From the NCBI RefSeq assembly GCF_000499845.2, contig NC_023749.2, positions 6,915,030 through 6,979,029 on the forward strand: a DNA stretch of 64,000 nt, read 5' to 3'. The stretch's first letter is position 1. Each line of letters starts with the position of its first letter. The stretch is from Phaseolus vulgaris. Lineage: Eukaryota; Streptophyta; Magnoliopsida; Fabales; Fabaceae. Below are positions 8,677-20,392 of this stretch, piece after piece. Below the pieces are notes generated by a model. The model made no database searches, was not told where the DNA came from, and was given only the letters and a program-made list of their open reading frames with translations. The translations under genes were made by a program, and so were the position numbers.

Positions 8677-11614
8677 CTATGCACAAGAAGCTTCAACAGC
8701 TAAACTCTTTGCTACTCCTGTACATGGATCTCCGAACTTATTAGTTGATAGTCCAATTCTACAACTGCTTGATCCAATGCACTCCTGTTAAAAGATGCTC
8801 CTTAGAGTAAGTATAATCCGGATGAAAAAACAAAATAAAATTTGCTACAAGAAAGACATCAATGAACTTCTTATTTAAAGAGAAAGCAAGATAACACCTT
8901 TTGCACAACGGATAGAGCCTTCTTGCTACTGCAGTTTCCATGTTTGAAGTTCCCACAAGCCCCCTGAGGTGTTCCAAAACTAGCAAATTTAATGGAAGAG
9001 ATCACCTGATTAGGATAAGGGCACTCCAGTAACATTACAGGCCCTACTTTGCTTCCTGATTCTGCATCTGAATTCCACAAGTCTACAGGTGGAGGGTGAG
9101 AGTCAGATATATGTGAGCACAAACTTCCTATCTGTTTTGTAGCAAAAGTGATTTGCTTAGGGTTGCCTCCCCTTTCCTCAAACAAAACAAGTGTGTTGTT
9201 TATAGGTCGTAACCATGATCGTGGTACATGGTATCTGCGTGATTAGTTTCTAAATCAGTATCTAGCATGATTTCAAGTTACTTTCAAGTTTCAACTTCTT
9301 TCATGCAGAATATCTAGCACTTACAATGTCTGTGATGGGTTCCCGCAGTTCTTGAGACATTTGGTTGCTTTATAGGACCCTCTATAATCGCACGAATCAG
9401 TGCAACCACCACTTGGAGAGGCATTAGTAGGCCAGTACCGCCCAATGCTCTGTCCATTCACCCAAGCCTCACCTTTTCCCATCCCCGTCATGTTAATTGC
9501 AACAGGATTACTACCAGAGGGGGCAACGAAGTTTGTCTGATACAATGTGTATTTCCATCAGTTAACAGCAAAAAAACTATTTGCCTTAAAGTATCATTCC
9601 CTTAATTTTATATGAAATGTGTGATTGCGAAGATATCAGATGCACACACAGTTTAGTAAAAGTGACTTTGTCTGCTTATGCTGTTATTATTACAATAGGA
9701 GGATGATTAATTTCAATAGATTCCATATTCTGATCAAGATTACCTTGTACCAAATCAACGGTTGGTTTGTAGGTAAAGTAGATTGTGGATTCCACTGACC
9801 AGAACTGCCACTAGATGGACCTAAATCTTTACCTTTAAGACCTATCTGAATTCACAAAATTATAAACAGTGTAAGCTATCTTCAATCAGAACCTCAAAAT
9901 GAGAGTAAAAAACTGGCTTTGGTTACGCTTGAGAGCATGAAACTAACCTGATATGCCCACTTCTGGGAGGATAGATCAAGAGAGGTGCCATTTTTCAAAC
10001 CTTTCAGTATCACAGGGCCAGTGATCCCTGCACCCCATGTCTCAAAAAAAGCTCCATAGTTCTAATGCGCAAAAGAATTGCATTAGTTGATGTGGTGATG
10101 AGAACTGGTTTGGTTATAAAGTGAAATGGTGTGGGGGGGGGGGGGGGGGGGGGTGGAGGGGGGGATTAAGACGCCAATGTATATTACAAGAAGAAAAGCC
10201 AAACCTGGAGCCCCATTGTTAAACTCAAGAGATCAATTGTGTTCCTTCCAGCCACTAGTGTGATGGGGATGTCTACTTTGATCGTAGTACCCGTTCCACT
10301 CCCTGAAAAAGTTCTCGATAATGTCAGAGATAAGTATCGTTATTGATAAATAATGAATTATTCCATATAAAGAACTGAACATTTTAGGAAGAAACAGTCA
10401 TGAACCATTGATCTTAATCGACCATGAATTTATTTTGCTGCCTGCTTAAAGGGATACTGGACAATGTGTCTCATATATCAATTTTATGTCATAAATTTTA
10501 CAATCTAAGAAAAAAGATGAGAATTAAGTGTTGGATGACATATGGGTGATATAGGACGAAGAAACGTGTAAACAAAAAATGAAATCTTAAAGGCTGTTGT
10601 AAAATTTGGTTCTGTGTATCATTATCTAAATTTCTTTGCCAGGCCTTAAAATATTACCAAGGAATTTAAACAAGAACGTATAGAGGCATCCAAAATACTT
10701 AACTTACAAGCATACATGTCATCATGTCATTGCTTTAAATTTTAAATACCTGCAAGCTTCCCATTTATGAAAGCATGAAGAGCATGACCAAGGGATTCAA
10801 TGTGAAGGACACTTTGAGTACCAGCATCAAGATCGATGCTGCAGAAAAAACCACGAAGGTGTCAATGTGGGGAGGAGAATTGCATATCAGAATAAAGCTT
10901 TCCCAACGTAGAAGGTATACTATCTACCTTGATGAGTACCACAAGTAATCGCTTGTATCAGCAGTTGTATTTATTTGCTCCACTAACCCAAATTTTGAGA
11001 ATGAATCAGCCTTTGAGATGCCAATAGGTTCACTAATCCAACTCCATCCCGAGCTAGAATTATCCGAAGAACTAATCTCTTCTTTTAAAGATTCAGTTGT
11101 GAAGCTTGAAATCATAGATACAGAACTAATCTATCATATCATAAACAACTATAGGTTATGACACTTCTTGTAATAGGAAACGAAAGAAAAGATCTAAACC
11201 ATAGACAGATTAATCACATGCATTCTGAAATTAACTTCTTTCAAACCTTTGCTGTATTAAGCACTACATTCAAACAGTCTGGTAAGATGCTGACAGACCA
11301 TGCGGGCAGGTGATATGATTTTCCATTGAAGGTCGCATTTGTATCAATTGTGTCGTTGTTGGCAAGGAAGGCAGCACATACAGCTCCTGACTTGTAAACT
11401 GCAGCCTGTGTTTGAATAGTAAATGTTAAGAGATGTAATTATACGATTCATGTCACTGAAGTGTCTACACCATTGGGATAGTTGATTCCAAATCTTAATG
11501 AGTTTGACATTCATGATCCTTCAACCAACATTTATGTTAACTAAATGGTATACATTATCTGTAGAGAAGAGACGAAATCTTGATAAAGTAGTGAAACAAG
11601 TATTAACCCAGAAA
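8677..11614 (-). pseudogene. Truncated beta-galactosidase (exons 11-19 only)
   Basis: Exact copy of the 3' half of the intact gene at 14683-20307. Exons by homology: 11405-11247, 11130-10928, 10838-10750, 10302-10205, 10061-9948, 9845-9744, 9536-9325, 9234-8898 and 8784-8677 (stop at 8679-8677). All splice sites and frames are intact, but the copy ends inside intron 10 at the duplication junction. It therefore lacks the promoter, signal peptide and both GH35 catalytic glutamates. What remains would encode the C-terminal beta-sandwich regions and the galactose-binding lectin domain. The lack of decay fits a very young truncation. It is unlikely to be functional unless transcribed from neighbouring DNA. 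Confidence 0.9.
10133..10153 (+). repeat. Poly-G tract, 21 G (copy 1)
   Basis: 21 consecutive G followed by TGGA and seven more G, inside the intron corresponding to BGAL intron 14. It is the only difference I found between the two 6-kb copies (20 G at 16139-16158). It could form a G-quadruplex and is a likely polymerase-slippage or sequencing-error site. Confidence 0.9.
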
Positions 11615-11621
11615 TACCATT
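11615..11621. other. 7-bp filler at the tandem-duplication junction
   Basis: TACCATT lies between the end of copy 1 (GAAA at 11611-11614) and the start of copy 2 (TAGTTACTT from 11622) and belongs to neither flank. Together with the next six bases it forms the exact reverse complement of 11538-11550, which suggests it was copied from there during end joining. Confidence 0.8.
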
Positions 11622-11683
11622 TAGTTACTTACTATGCTTTAATTCTTCAAGTTCATAGACAATTTTGTTAGTAATAGGTTATT

Positions 11684-11881
11684 TTGTGTTTTTTATTGGA
11701 TATTTTGTTTTTATCTCTAATACAACATAATCATGGACAAAATTGGATGGTAGCACCTAGATCATCTATTAGGTATTTGAATGGATTGAAATTTTTTCTA
11801 AATTTTGAATTTGAAAATGCTGCATATAGTTTGTATTTGGGTAACCGAAAGGAAGTGTATGAACATTTAATGAGGTGAGTT
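11684..11881 (+). pseudogene. CACTA-type transposase-associated domain relic (copy 2)
   Basis: Identical to 5678-5875. A 64-codon fragment with the W-M-x-APR-S and EVYEHL landmarks of the transposase-associated domain, lacking its Cys-rich middle and any downstream catalytic domain. Confidence 0.5.
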
Positions 11882-11944
11882 TTCCATGGAAATGTGGATC
11901 TTCAAAGAAGAAATGTGTAAGGATCATCTACGTAGAGGGTGAGT

Positions 11945-12256
11945 ATGCAAGTACAAGTGAGGCAGAGAGATTGTTGCGTCATCATTTTTGTGTTACAGAA
12001 CTGGAGTGTTATAATGGTTGTGTTGCACAATTGAGACTCTAATAATGCAAGTACAAGTGAGGCAGAGAGATTGTTGCGTCATCATTTTTGTGTTACAGAA
12101 CTGGAGTGTTATAATGGTTGTGTTGCACAATTGAGACTCTAATCTGCTATGGCTGGTGTCTGTTCTGATGTGAGGAAAAAGGAAGAAGCGATTTCCTTTT
12201 TATTTTGAGGTTGAGAAAGAATGATGTAAGCAAGCAAGGTGAGTTAGAAAGATAAA
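11945..12256 (-). pseudogene. FLA 5'-end relic with 100-bp tandem duplication (copy 2)
   Basis: Identical to 5939-6250. The 99-base internal duplicates lie at 11945-12043 and 12045-12143. Since both 6-kb copies carry this double unit, the 100-bp duplication is older than the 6-kb one. Confidence 0.6.
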
Positions 12257-12814
12257 GGCTTTGCTCAGCATACAAATGAAGATAAAACACTCTTCATTAT
12301 TAACTGAATGGTATGTATTGTTTTGGAATTTGGAAAATTCTTCATATCCAACTTTACATTATAAGAGGGATATGTACAATTTTAGCAAAGTTTTGTAATC
12401 CAACCATTATTTGTTTATATTGAATTACCAAACGTTACAACTACTCATTGTCTAACCTTGTAAATAAATATATTTCTTTTGACGAGCTATAAATAAATAT
12501 TTAAGTATGACATGCAGTATGCTTAAACTTGGAGGTGGAAATTGGTACAAGGACAGTTTGTATTAATTTCTCTTAAGAAGGCGTAATAAGCTTGTAAATA
12601 TATTGAGGAAACCATAAGTCAACAGCACAACACTTAAATTAGTTTATAGAGGAAAACAACAACCACTCTGATAAATTCACCGCTACAATATTCGAATTTC
12701 ATTCTGGACTCACCATATTCACTCCTTTCTCGCAATCAGGCAACACATTTCATTCTTGAACATCAAAAGTATACTAGCTTGAACGTTGGCAAATTCAGTG
12801 AAACCAATTTTGGT

Positions 12815-13687
12815 TCATGATGACAATATAATAAGGAGAATTGGTCCAAGGACAAGTGACAACCACTTTCCATGATTGATTTTAACAGTGCCAGAGGTAT
12901 CGTGTGTGCCATTAATCTCAGATGAATCTGAGGAATCTGGAGAAATTGACTTCTCCTTGTCCGCTTTAGGAGCCTTTGCTGATGGTTCCGGAGCCAATGA
13001 GGGTGCCTTTGCAGGTGCCTTAGCAACAACAAAGAAGTCCATAGGAAGAAGCACCTTTCCCACCTTATAAATAGCAAGATGCTTATCTGTGTATACTATG
13101 CCTGTGATAGTGGTGTTAACCTCCCCTGTTGAGATGTTCACACTCCCTCCGTAACTTATCACATTCAGTTCCACCTTTCCAGGTTTAGCTCCTGCAAGTG
13201 TTCTCACAGGGTTGGTTAGAGTATCAAAGTTGGAGCTGGACACATAGTCTGAAAGAACATGGAACTGTAAGAGCTCGAGTTTTTGGCCATCAGAAAGAGA
13301 GTTGAGGAAGCCTGCTTTGAGTTCAGAGAAGGAACTGTCATCAGGTGCAAGAATGGTGATGCCACCTGATTTAGTAGTGAGGAGCTGTGCATTGAGTTGG
13401 TTGATCAATTGGGTGGTTTTCATGAGGCGGATAAGGATGTTGAATGACTTAGCCTGCCTCAGGATTCCAACAATGTCAACAGCTGCAGTGTCAGGGGTGG
13501 AATCACTTGGTGACTGTGGCAATGAGGGAACCAATGGTTTCGGGGCTGCAGCTGGTGGTGTAGGGATAGGTTGGGATGGTTTTAGAGGGGAAGCAGCTGG
13601 TGCTAACTGGGCTAAAGTGGTGGTGAAAAACAAAGATGAAAGTAGCACTGCTAGTGAGAAGGACAAGAGACGTTGCTTTTTCATCAT
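12815..13687 (-). CDS. Fasciclin-like arabinogalactan protein, FLA11/12 type (FLA-B)
   Basis: 290 aa, identical to FLA-A: signal peptide, AG module, one FAS1 domain with ITILAPDDSSF, a second AG module, and a GPI-type hydrophobic tail. It is the duplicate created with the 6-kb block and keeps the whole upstream region to 14682, so its promoter should equal that of FLA-A. It is the FLA gene directly downstream of the intact beta-galactosidase on the same strand (995 bases between the BGAL stop and the FLA start). The two identical genes are expected to raise FLA dosage, which is inference. Confidence 0.92.
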   Translation of the reverse strand: MMKKQRLLSFSLAVLLSSLFFTTTLAQLAPAASPLKPSQPIPTPPAAAPKPLVPSLPQSPSDSTPDTAAVDIVGILRQAKSFNILIRLMKTTQLINQLNAQLLTTKSGGITILAPDDSSFSELKAGFLNSLSDGQKLELLQFHVLSDYVSSSNFDTLTNPVRTLAGAKPGKVELNVISYGGSVNISTGEVNTTITGIVYTDKHLAIYKVGKVLLPMDFFVVAKAPAKAPSLAPEPSAKAPKADKEKSISPDSSDSSEINGTHDTSGTVKINHGKWLSLVLGPILLIILSS

Positions 13688-13790
13688 TTTGGTTTTGTTA
13701 AATGATGGTTTAGAGATGATATTGGAAAGGAGTGCAAATGATAGGAATTGTAATGAGCTGTTGATGCATTATTGATATGGTGGGGATGGG

Positions 13791-13797
13791 TTTTATA
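13791..13797 (-). promoter_or_regulatory. TATA box of FLA-B
   Basis: TATAAAA on the minus strand, about 104 bases before the ATG at 13687, duplicated from FLA-A. Confidence 0.65.
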
Positions 13798-14682
13798 GAG
13801 AAAGTTTGGGAGTTGGAGACAATGATAGGTAGATGAAAGGCTTTGTTTTAAAACCTTAAATTGTGATTTGTGAGCATACACTCAGTTGTAAGCTGCCAAG
13901 GATATTGAGGTGTTGCATCAACGATGGTATACCGATATATTAAGCATGGAGCAATGCATTTTAATGATTGATAGCCATACCAATCTTCCATCGCAATCAA
14001 ATGATTTTGAGAATAGTATTGCTTTTTGCTGAGACCATTGTAATCAAACGGCATGAGTTTTTTTCTTTATTTTTCTTTTTCTGAGTACCATAAGGCGAAA
14101 GAAAGAGTGGTTGATCAAACAATAAAAGCAATGTCAGTTAGTTTCCATGTCTCTCGATCATCATGAGCAGGTCGAACAATTTGTATAATATTAGGTGTAT
14201 ATCTCCAATCATAATTCTAATACATAACCTATTAGATTCATTGTATGTTTCTTATATTTTACATATAAACACGCTCACTTGAATCAAATACGTGGTCTAA
14301 TAGGATGTGAAATTACACTCCTAAAACTATGCCGATAAAAAAACACACTCCTAATATAATGAATTTTATTTTAGAGAAATTATTCATTATTTTTCTTTCC
14401 CACTCTTATGTATGGGAACAATTTCTTGTCTAGTGAGTAAGAAACCTTACTTTAGAGTAAAAAAGACGACTAAACATCACACGTAATTTATTAATGAAGA
14501 GTTTCCTCTTTCATAAAAAAATACACTGTTTTGTTTGACATTTTTTTGCCTAGTTGACTACCAGAATGCCATTTAACATTGAACAACGAGGAATCAATTT
14601 CAACTCAGTCTAAGGGACCTGGGAGAGTACAGAGTGTTATTCAACCAAGTACAAACTTATAAGTGGGCTTGAAGCAACACAT

Positions 14683-17600
14683 CTATGCACAAGAAGCTTC
14701 AACAGCTAAACTCTTTGCTACTCCTGTACATGGATCTCCGAACTTATTAGTTGATAGTCCAATTCTACAACTGCTTGATCCAATGCACTCCTGTTAAAAG
14801 ATGCTCCTTAGAGTAAGTATAATCCGGATGAAAAAACAAAATAAAATTTGCTACAAGAAAGACATCAATGAACTTCTTATTTAAAGAGAAAGCAAGATAA
14901 CACCTTTTGCACAACGGATAGAGCCTTCTTGCTACTGCAGTTTCCATGTTTGAAGTTCCCACAAGCCCCCTGAGGTGTTCCAAAACTAGCAAATTTAATG
15001 GAAGAGATCACCTGATTAGGATAAGGGCACTCCAGTAACATTACAGGCCCTACTTTGCTTCCTGATTCTGCATCTGAATTCCACAAGTCTACAGGTGGAG
15101 GGTGAGAGTCAGATATATGTGAGCACAAACTTCCTATCTGTTTTGTAGCAAAAGTGATTTGCTTAGGGTTGCCTCCCCTTTCCTCAAACAAAACAAGTGT
15201 GTTGTTTATAGGTCGTAACCATGATCGTGGTACATGGTATCTGCGTGATTAGTTTCTAAATCAGTATCTAGCATGATTTCAAGTTACTTTCAAGTTTCAA
15301 CTTCTTTCATGCAGAATATCTAGCACTTACAATGTCTGTGATGGGTTCCCGCAGTTCTTGAGACATTTGGTTGCTTTATAGGACCCTCTATAATCGCACG
15401 AATCAGTGCAACCACCACTTGGAGAGGCATTAGTAGGCCAGTACCGCCCAATGCTCTGTCCATTCACCCAAGCCTCACCTTTTCCCATCCCCGTCATGTT
15501 AATTGCAACAGGATTACTACCAGAGGGGGCAACGAAGTTTGTCTGATACAATGTGTATTTCCATCAGTTAACAGCAAAAAAACTATTTGCCTTAAAGTAT
15601 CATTCCCTTAATTTTATATGAAATGTGTGATTGCGAAGATATCAGATGCACACACAGTTTAGTAAAAGTGACTTTGTCTGCTTATGCTGTTATTATTACA
15701 ATAGGAGGATGATTAATTTCAATAGATTCCATATTCTGATCAAGATTACCTTGTACCAAATCAACGGTTGGTTTGTAGGTAAAGTAGATTGTGGATTCCA
15801 CTGACCAGAACTGCCACTAGATGGACCTAAATCTTTACCTTTAAGACCTATCTGAATTCACAAAATTATAAACAGTGTAAGCTATCTTCAATCAGAACCT
15901 CAAAATGAGAGTAAAAAACTGGCTTTGGTTACGCTTGAGAGCATGAAACTAACCTGATATGCCCACTTCTGGGAGGATAGATCAAGAGAGGTGCCATTTT
16001 TCAAACCTTTCAGTATCACAGGGCCAGTGATCCCTGCACCCCATGTCTCAAAAAAAGCTCCATAGTTCTAATGCGCAAAAGAATTGCATTAGTTGATGTG
16101 GTGATGAGAACTGGTTTGGTTATAAAGTGAAATGGTGTGGGGGGGGGGGGGGGGGGGGTGGAGGGGGGGATTAAGACGCCAATGTATATTACAAGAAGAA
16201 AAGCCAAACCTGGAGCCCCATTGTTAAACTCAAGAGATCAATTGTGTTCCTTCCAGCCACTAGTGTGATGGGGATGTCTACTTTGATCGTAGTACCCGTT
16301 CCACTCCCTGAAAAAGTTCTCGATAATGTCAGAGATAAGTATCGTTATTGATAAATAATGAATTATTCCATATAAAGAACTGAACATTTTAGGAAGAAAC
16401 AGTCATGAACCATTGATCTTAATCGACCATGAATTTATTTTGCTGCCTGCTTAAAGGGATACTGGACAATGTGTCTCATATATCAATTTTATGTCATAAA
16501 TTTTACAATCTAAGAAAAAAGATGAGAATTAAGTGTTGGATGACATATGGGTGATATAGGACGAAGAAACGTGTAAACAAAAAATGAAATCTTAAAGGCT
16601 GTTGTAAAATTTGGTTCTGTGTATCATTATCTAAATTTCTTTGCCAGGCCTTAAAATATTACCAAGGAATTTAAACAAGAACGTATAGAGGCATCCAAAA
16701 TACTTAACTTACAAGCATACATGTCATCATGTCATTGCTTTAAATTTTAAATACCTGCAAGCTTCCCATTTATGAAAGCATGAAGAGCATGACCAAGGGA
16801 TTCAATGTGAAGGACACTTTGAGTACCAGCATCAAGATCGATGCTGCAGAAAAAACCACGAAGGTGTCAATGTGGGGAGGAGAATTGCATATCAGAATAA
16901 AGCTTTCCCAACGTAGAAGGTATACTATCTACCTTGATGAGTACCACAAGTAATCGCTTGTATCAGCAGTTGTATTTATTTGCTCCACTAACCCAAATTT
17001 TGAGAATGAATCAGCCTTTGAGATGCCAATAGGTTCACTAATCCAACTCCATCCCGAGCTAGAATTATCCGAAGAACTAATCTCTTCTTTTAAAGATTCA
17101 GTTGTGAAGCTTGAAATCATAGATACAGAACTAATCTATCATATCATAAACAACTATAGGTTATGACACTTCTTGTAATAGGAAACGAAAGAAAAGATCT
17201 AAACCATAGACAGATTAATCACATGCATTCTGAAATTAACTTCTTTCAAACCTTTGCTGTATTAAGCACTACATTCAAACAGTCTGGTAAGATGCTGACA
17301 GACCATGCGGGCAGGTGATATGATTTTCCATTGAAGGTCGCATTTGTATCAATTGTGTCGTTGTTGGCAAGGAAGGCAGCACATACAGCTCCTGACTTGT
17401 AAACTGCAGCCTGTGTTTGAATAGTAAATGTTAAGAGATGTAATTATACGATTCATGTCACTGAAGTGTCTACACCATTGGGATAGTTGATTCCAAATCT
17501 TAATGAGTTTGACATTCATGATCCTTCAACCAACATTTATGTTAACTAAATGGTATACATTATCTGTAGAGAAGAGACGAAATCTTGATAAAGTAGTGAA

Positions 17601-20307
17601 ACAAGTATTAACCCAGAAAAGAAAGACTAGAACCATCACTGACCAGACTGCAGTATTTTTCCACAATCAATAAAAAGCAACACAAAATTGGGAAGGAGGC
17701 AGGAACTAGGAAACTATGACAAGTTGACAAGATCTGCTAGACCTCTAAACTTTAATGGCATTTTTCGGGACAGAAATGTAATATTTTGGTAAAATTTGGG
17801 ATATGTAGAACACTAAGATAATCTGGACATTGTGCCCTAAATTTGACAGGATCACTTATTACCTCTATATTTGGTCCAAGAGATGTAATTGTTGGATCAG
17901 TAGCTATCAGTGCTTCTTCACAAAGTTTTATGGCCGCATGCAAGTCTTTAAGGTGGCCCCACTTAGGCTGTCTAATAATTCCTGCATCATGCAGTTCAGA
18001 TATTTTTTTAAGAGAATATACATAAAATTTTGAGTTTTATCATTACATATAAAATGAGAATGTGATGTTAAGTTACAAGTTGTTTGTTTTCTTGTTTAGT
18101 GCATATGGGAGCAAGGTTGACTAGTTTATATATTTCTACAGAATCAAAAATTAATATGAGATATAAAGGTTGAAAGACTCCATACCATACTCATCAATTG
18201 GAGCATCATAATCATAACTAGTAGAAATGAAAGGTCCACCAGAACTTCGGCCAAAATTAGTCCCTCCATGGTACTGTTTCCGAGCAAGGAACAGAAAAAG
18301 TTGTAGCATCAGCTTTTTTCCTATCTTGAATAGCTTAAATTCTTAAACAACATGTAAGATTGCATTACCATATAGTAATTCTGAAAAGTTCCACCTAGCT
18401 GGTAAAAGCGTGCCACAGCAAAAGCGATATCTTCCACTGGTCTGTAAGGCACAGCACCACCAAATAAAAGATACCTACAGTTTCACAGAATTCAAAAGGT
18501 TACAACAAAAAGAAAAGTACAGTTGAATGAGAAAGGTGATACACAATCAATCAGATCATATTTTTGAGTCTGACATTCAAATAACTAAATTATTTATGTA
18601 GCAAAGGACACTAACCATCCACTCCAGTTCTCAGTCCACATTTTCGGTTTCGAGTAAGAGTTTGTATTGAATTGATCACAGTAAAATCCATTGCATGTGT
18701 TAATCTGAGAGTTGATGAGATTACAAATTATGGAATAAGTGTATACAGCAGCATAGTAAGATTTCTCTATCCAGGAATCAGGAAAATACACAATATACTA
18801 AGATATAAACCACAACAGTTTATGTAGATAGCTAAAAGAAGAAAACTTACAATTGGGTCAGGAGCATCTTCTTGTTGGCACATTACCCAAGGAACTCCTG
18901 TATCAAGAGATGTTGCCATTGATGCTGCCCATTTGACGTAGGATTTAGCAGCAGGACCAAAGGCCCAATCAATGTTCCCGTACTCATTTTCAATCTGGCA
19001 TTAAAAGGTATGCATACCAGTATTACTTAATTTTTTCATATTAAAAAGGTATGCAGTAGGCCATTGCAGACTGTCTCTCTAGATTACTCTTCCACAAGTG
19101 GATGGCATAATTCTTATAAAAGAAAATTGACAAGTATTTTATAAAGTTTAAGAAAAACCTGAGACAAAATAATAGGTCCTCCCTGTGATGCATAGAGGTT
19201 CTCTTGCTTCATCATATCCACAATCTTAGCAGTGAACCGCTTCATTTCATCCTGAAGACCATTCAATTTCACATGATAAAAGGAAGCAGAGGCAGCAAAA
19301 TGAGACATGGAGAAAGAAAGAAAAAGTTATAATAACCTCAAACGGTTTGTTATCAGTTCGGAACTGAATTCCCGGAATGAAATGTAGCCAAAGAGGGAAA
19401 CCACTGCTCAGAAAAGTTAAAGGCAATGATCAGATACGAACTTCTTTGTGAAAAAATACATATAAAGATCATATTTTACCCGTAGTTCCATTCAGCACAT
19501 GCGTATGGACCAATCCGGAGATGCACATACAGACCTGCTGCTGCTACTGCCTTCACAAATTTAACCAAATCTGCTCTACCTTCAAAATTATACTGCCAAG
19601 CCAAAGCACACACTCCATCATTGATTTAATCACAAATTTAAGCTTCTGATTGGCATCAAGAAATACACTCTCCATTTCATGTTTTCAAGATCTGACTACA
19701 TTGTTCTTATTAACTCAGAAAAATATGTGAAGCAGTGATCATTTACTTTCCTAAGCTGCATGCACTTATCTTTGGTTTTGAGTTTAGACCCTATGAAAGT
19801 TTTTACGTGCTTGATTGCTGAGCAACCTTGAAAAATGAACACACTCACACAATGCAATGCAAGTAAGATTGAACAACAGAAACAATACAAAAAATGGTAT
19901 TAGCAATAATAACATGAACAGAACTAAAAAGAAGAGGACCTGGCCTCGAACTGGTTCGTGTAAGTCCCAGAAAACATAACTCTCAATCACATCAAGTCCT
20001 CCTTCTTTGGACTTTTGAATGAGGTCTGGCCACATCTGCAACAACAAACACCACCCTTTTTAACTCCAAATTTGAAAAACATAGGAAAAAGTAGTTTACA
20101 TGTAACATTACACAGACATAGAAAGAGGGTAATGAAGAGAACCTCTGGAGTGCTACGGGGGTAATGAATAGAACCAGAGACCAAGACTCTGCGCTTGCCA
20201 TCAATGACCAATGCTCTGTGGTCATACGTGATATTTGCACAAAACGAAGTAGGGGCATAAATGCAGAAGAACCAAAGCAGAACCGACAGAATATGTGTCA
20301 CTTTCAT
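14683..20307 (-). CDS. Beta-galactosidase, GH35, BGAL8-like (19 exons, 833 aa)
   Basis: Secreted glycoside hydrolase family 35 enzyme expected to remove beta-galactose from wall polysaccharides. Exons: 20307-20143, 20035-19940, 19592-19480, 19403-19337, 19251-19159, 18994-18851, 18704-18616, 18474-18369, 18273-18186, 17981-17863, 17410-17252, 17135-16933, 16843-16755, 16307-16210, 16067-15954, 15851-15750, 15542-15331, 15240-14904, 14790-14683. All junctions are GT-AG and the frame holds throughout. Signal peptide about 1-23, then [14 protein letters not shown]. Acid/base Glu182 lies in [14 protein letters not shown] and nucleophile Glu251 in [10 protein letters not shown]. Later exons carry [17 protein letters not shown], and a C-terminal SUEL-type galactose-binding lectin domain from about 750 ends in VEASCA. 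Order and length match Arabidopsis BGAL8. Exons 11-19 are duplicated upstream at 8677-11614. Confidence 0.93.
16139..16158 (+). repeat. Poly-G tract, 20 G (copy 2)
   Basis: 20 G in intron 14 of the intact beta-galactosidase, on the template strand of the gene. It differs by one base from the tract in copy 1. Confidence 0.9.
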
Positions 20308-20384
20308 TGCTTTTTGGGATTGTGAGCACAAAACAAACAAACACAAGCAACTGAGGAATGAGTCCTTCTTCGTTTCATTTCCTG

Positions 20385-20392
20385 TATTTAAA
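20385..20392 (-). promoter_or_regulatory. Possible TATA-like element of the beta-galactosidase
   Basis: TTTAAATA on the minus strand, about 80 bases before the ATG at 20307. Spacing is plausible, but the motif is imperfect and the surrounding DNA is AT-rich. Confidence 0.35.

Larger units (their letters stand above)
5616..11614. repeat. 6.0-kb tandem duplication, copy 1
   Basis: These 5999 bases are repeated at 11622-17619 in the same orientation. By eye the copies match throughout, except for one base in a poly-G tract (21 G here, 20 G in copy 2). The left breakpoint is just before a transposase relic. The right breakpoint falls in intron 10 of the beta-galactosidase gene. The unit carries a transposase relic, an FLA relic, one complete FLA gene and beta-galactosidase exons 11-19. 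Near identity implies a very recent event, or an assembly duplication. Confidence 0.95.
11622..17619. repeat. 6.0-kb tandem duplication, copy 2
   Basis: 5998 bases matching 5616-11614, offset 6006 before the poly-G tract and 6005 after it. At 17619 the sequence continues into unique DNA holding the rest of intron 10 and exons 10-1 of the beta-galactosidase, so this copy is joined to the ancestral right flank. Copy 1 is joined to the ancestral left flank. Confidence 0.95.
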
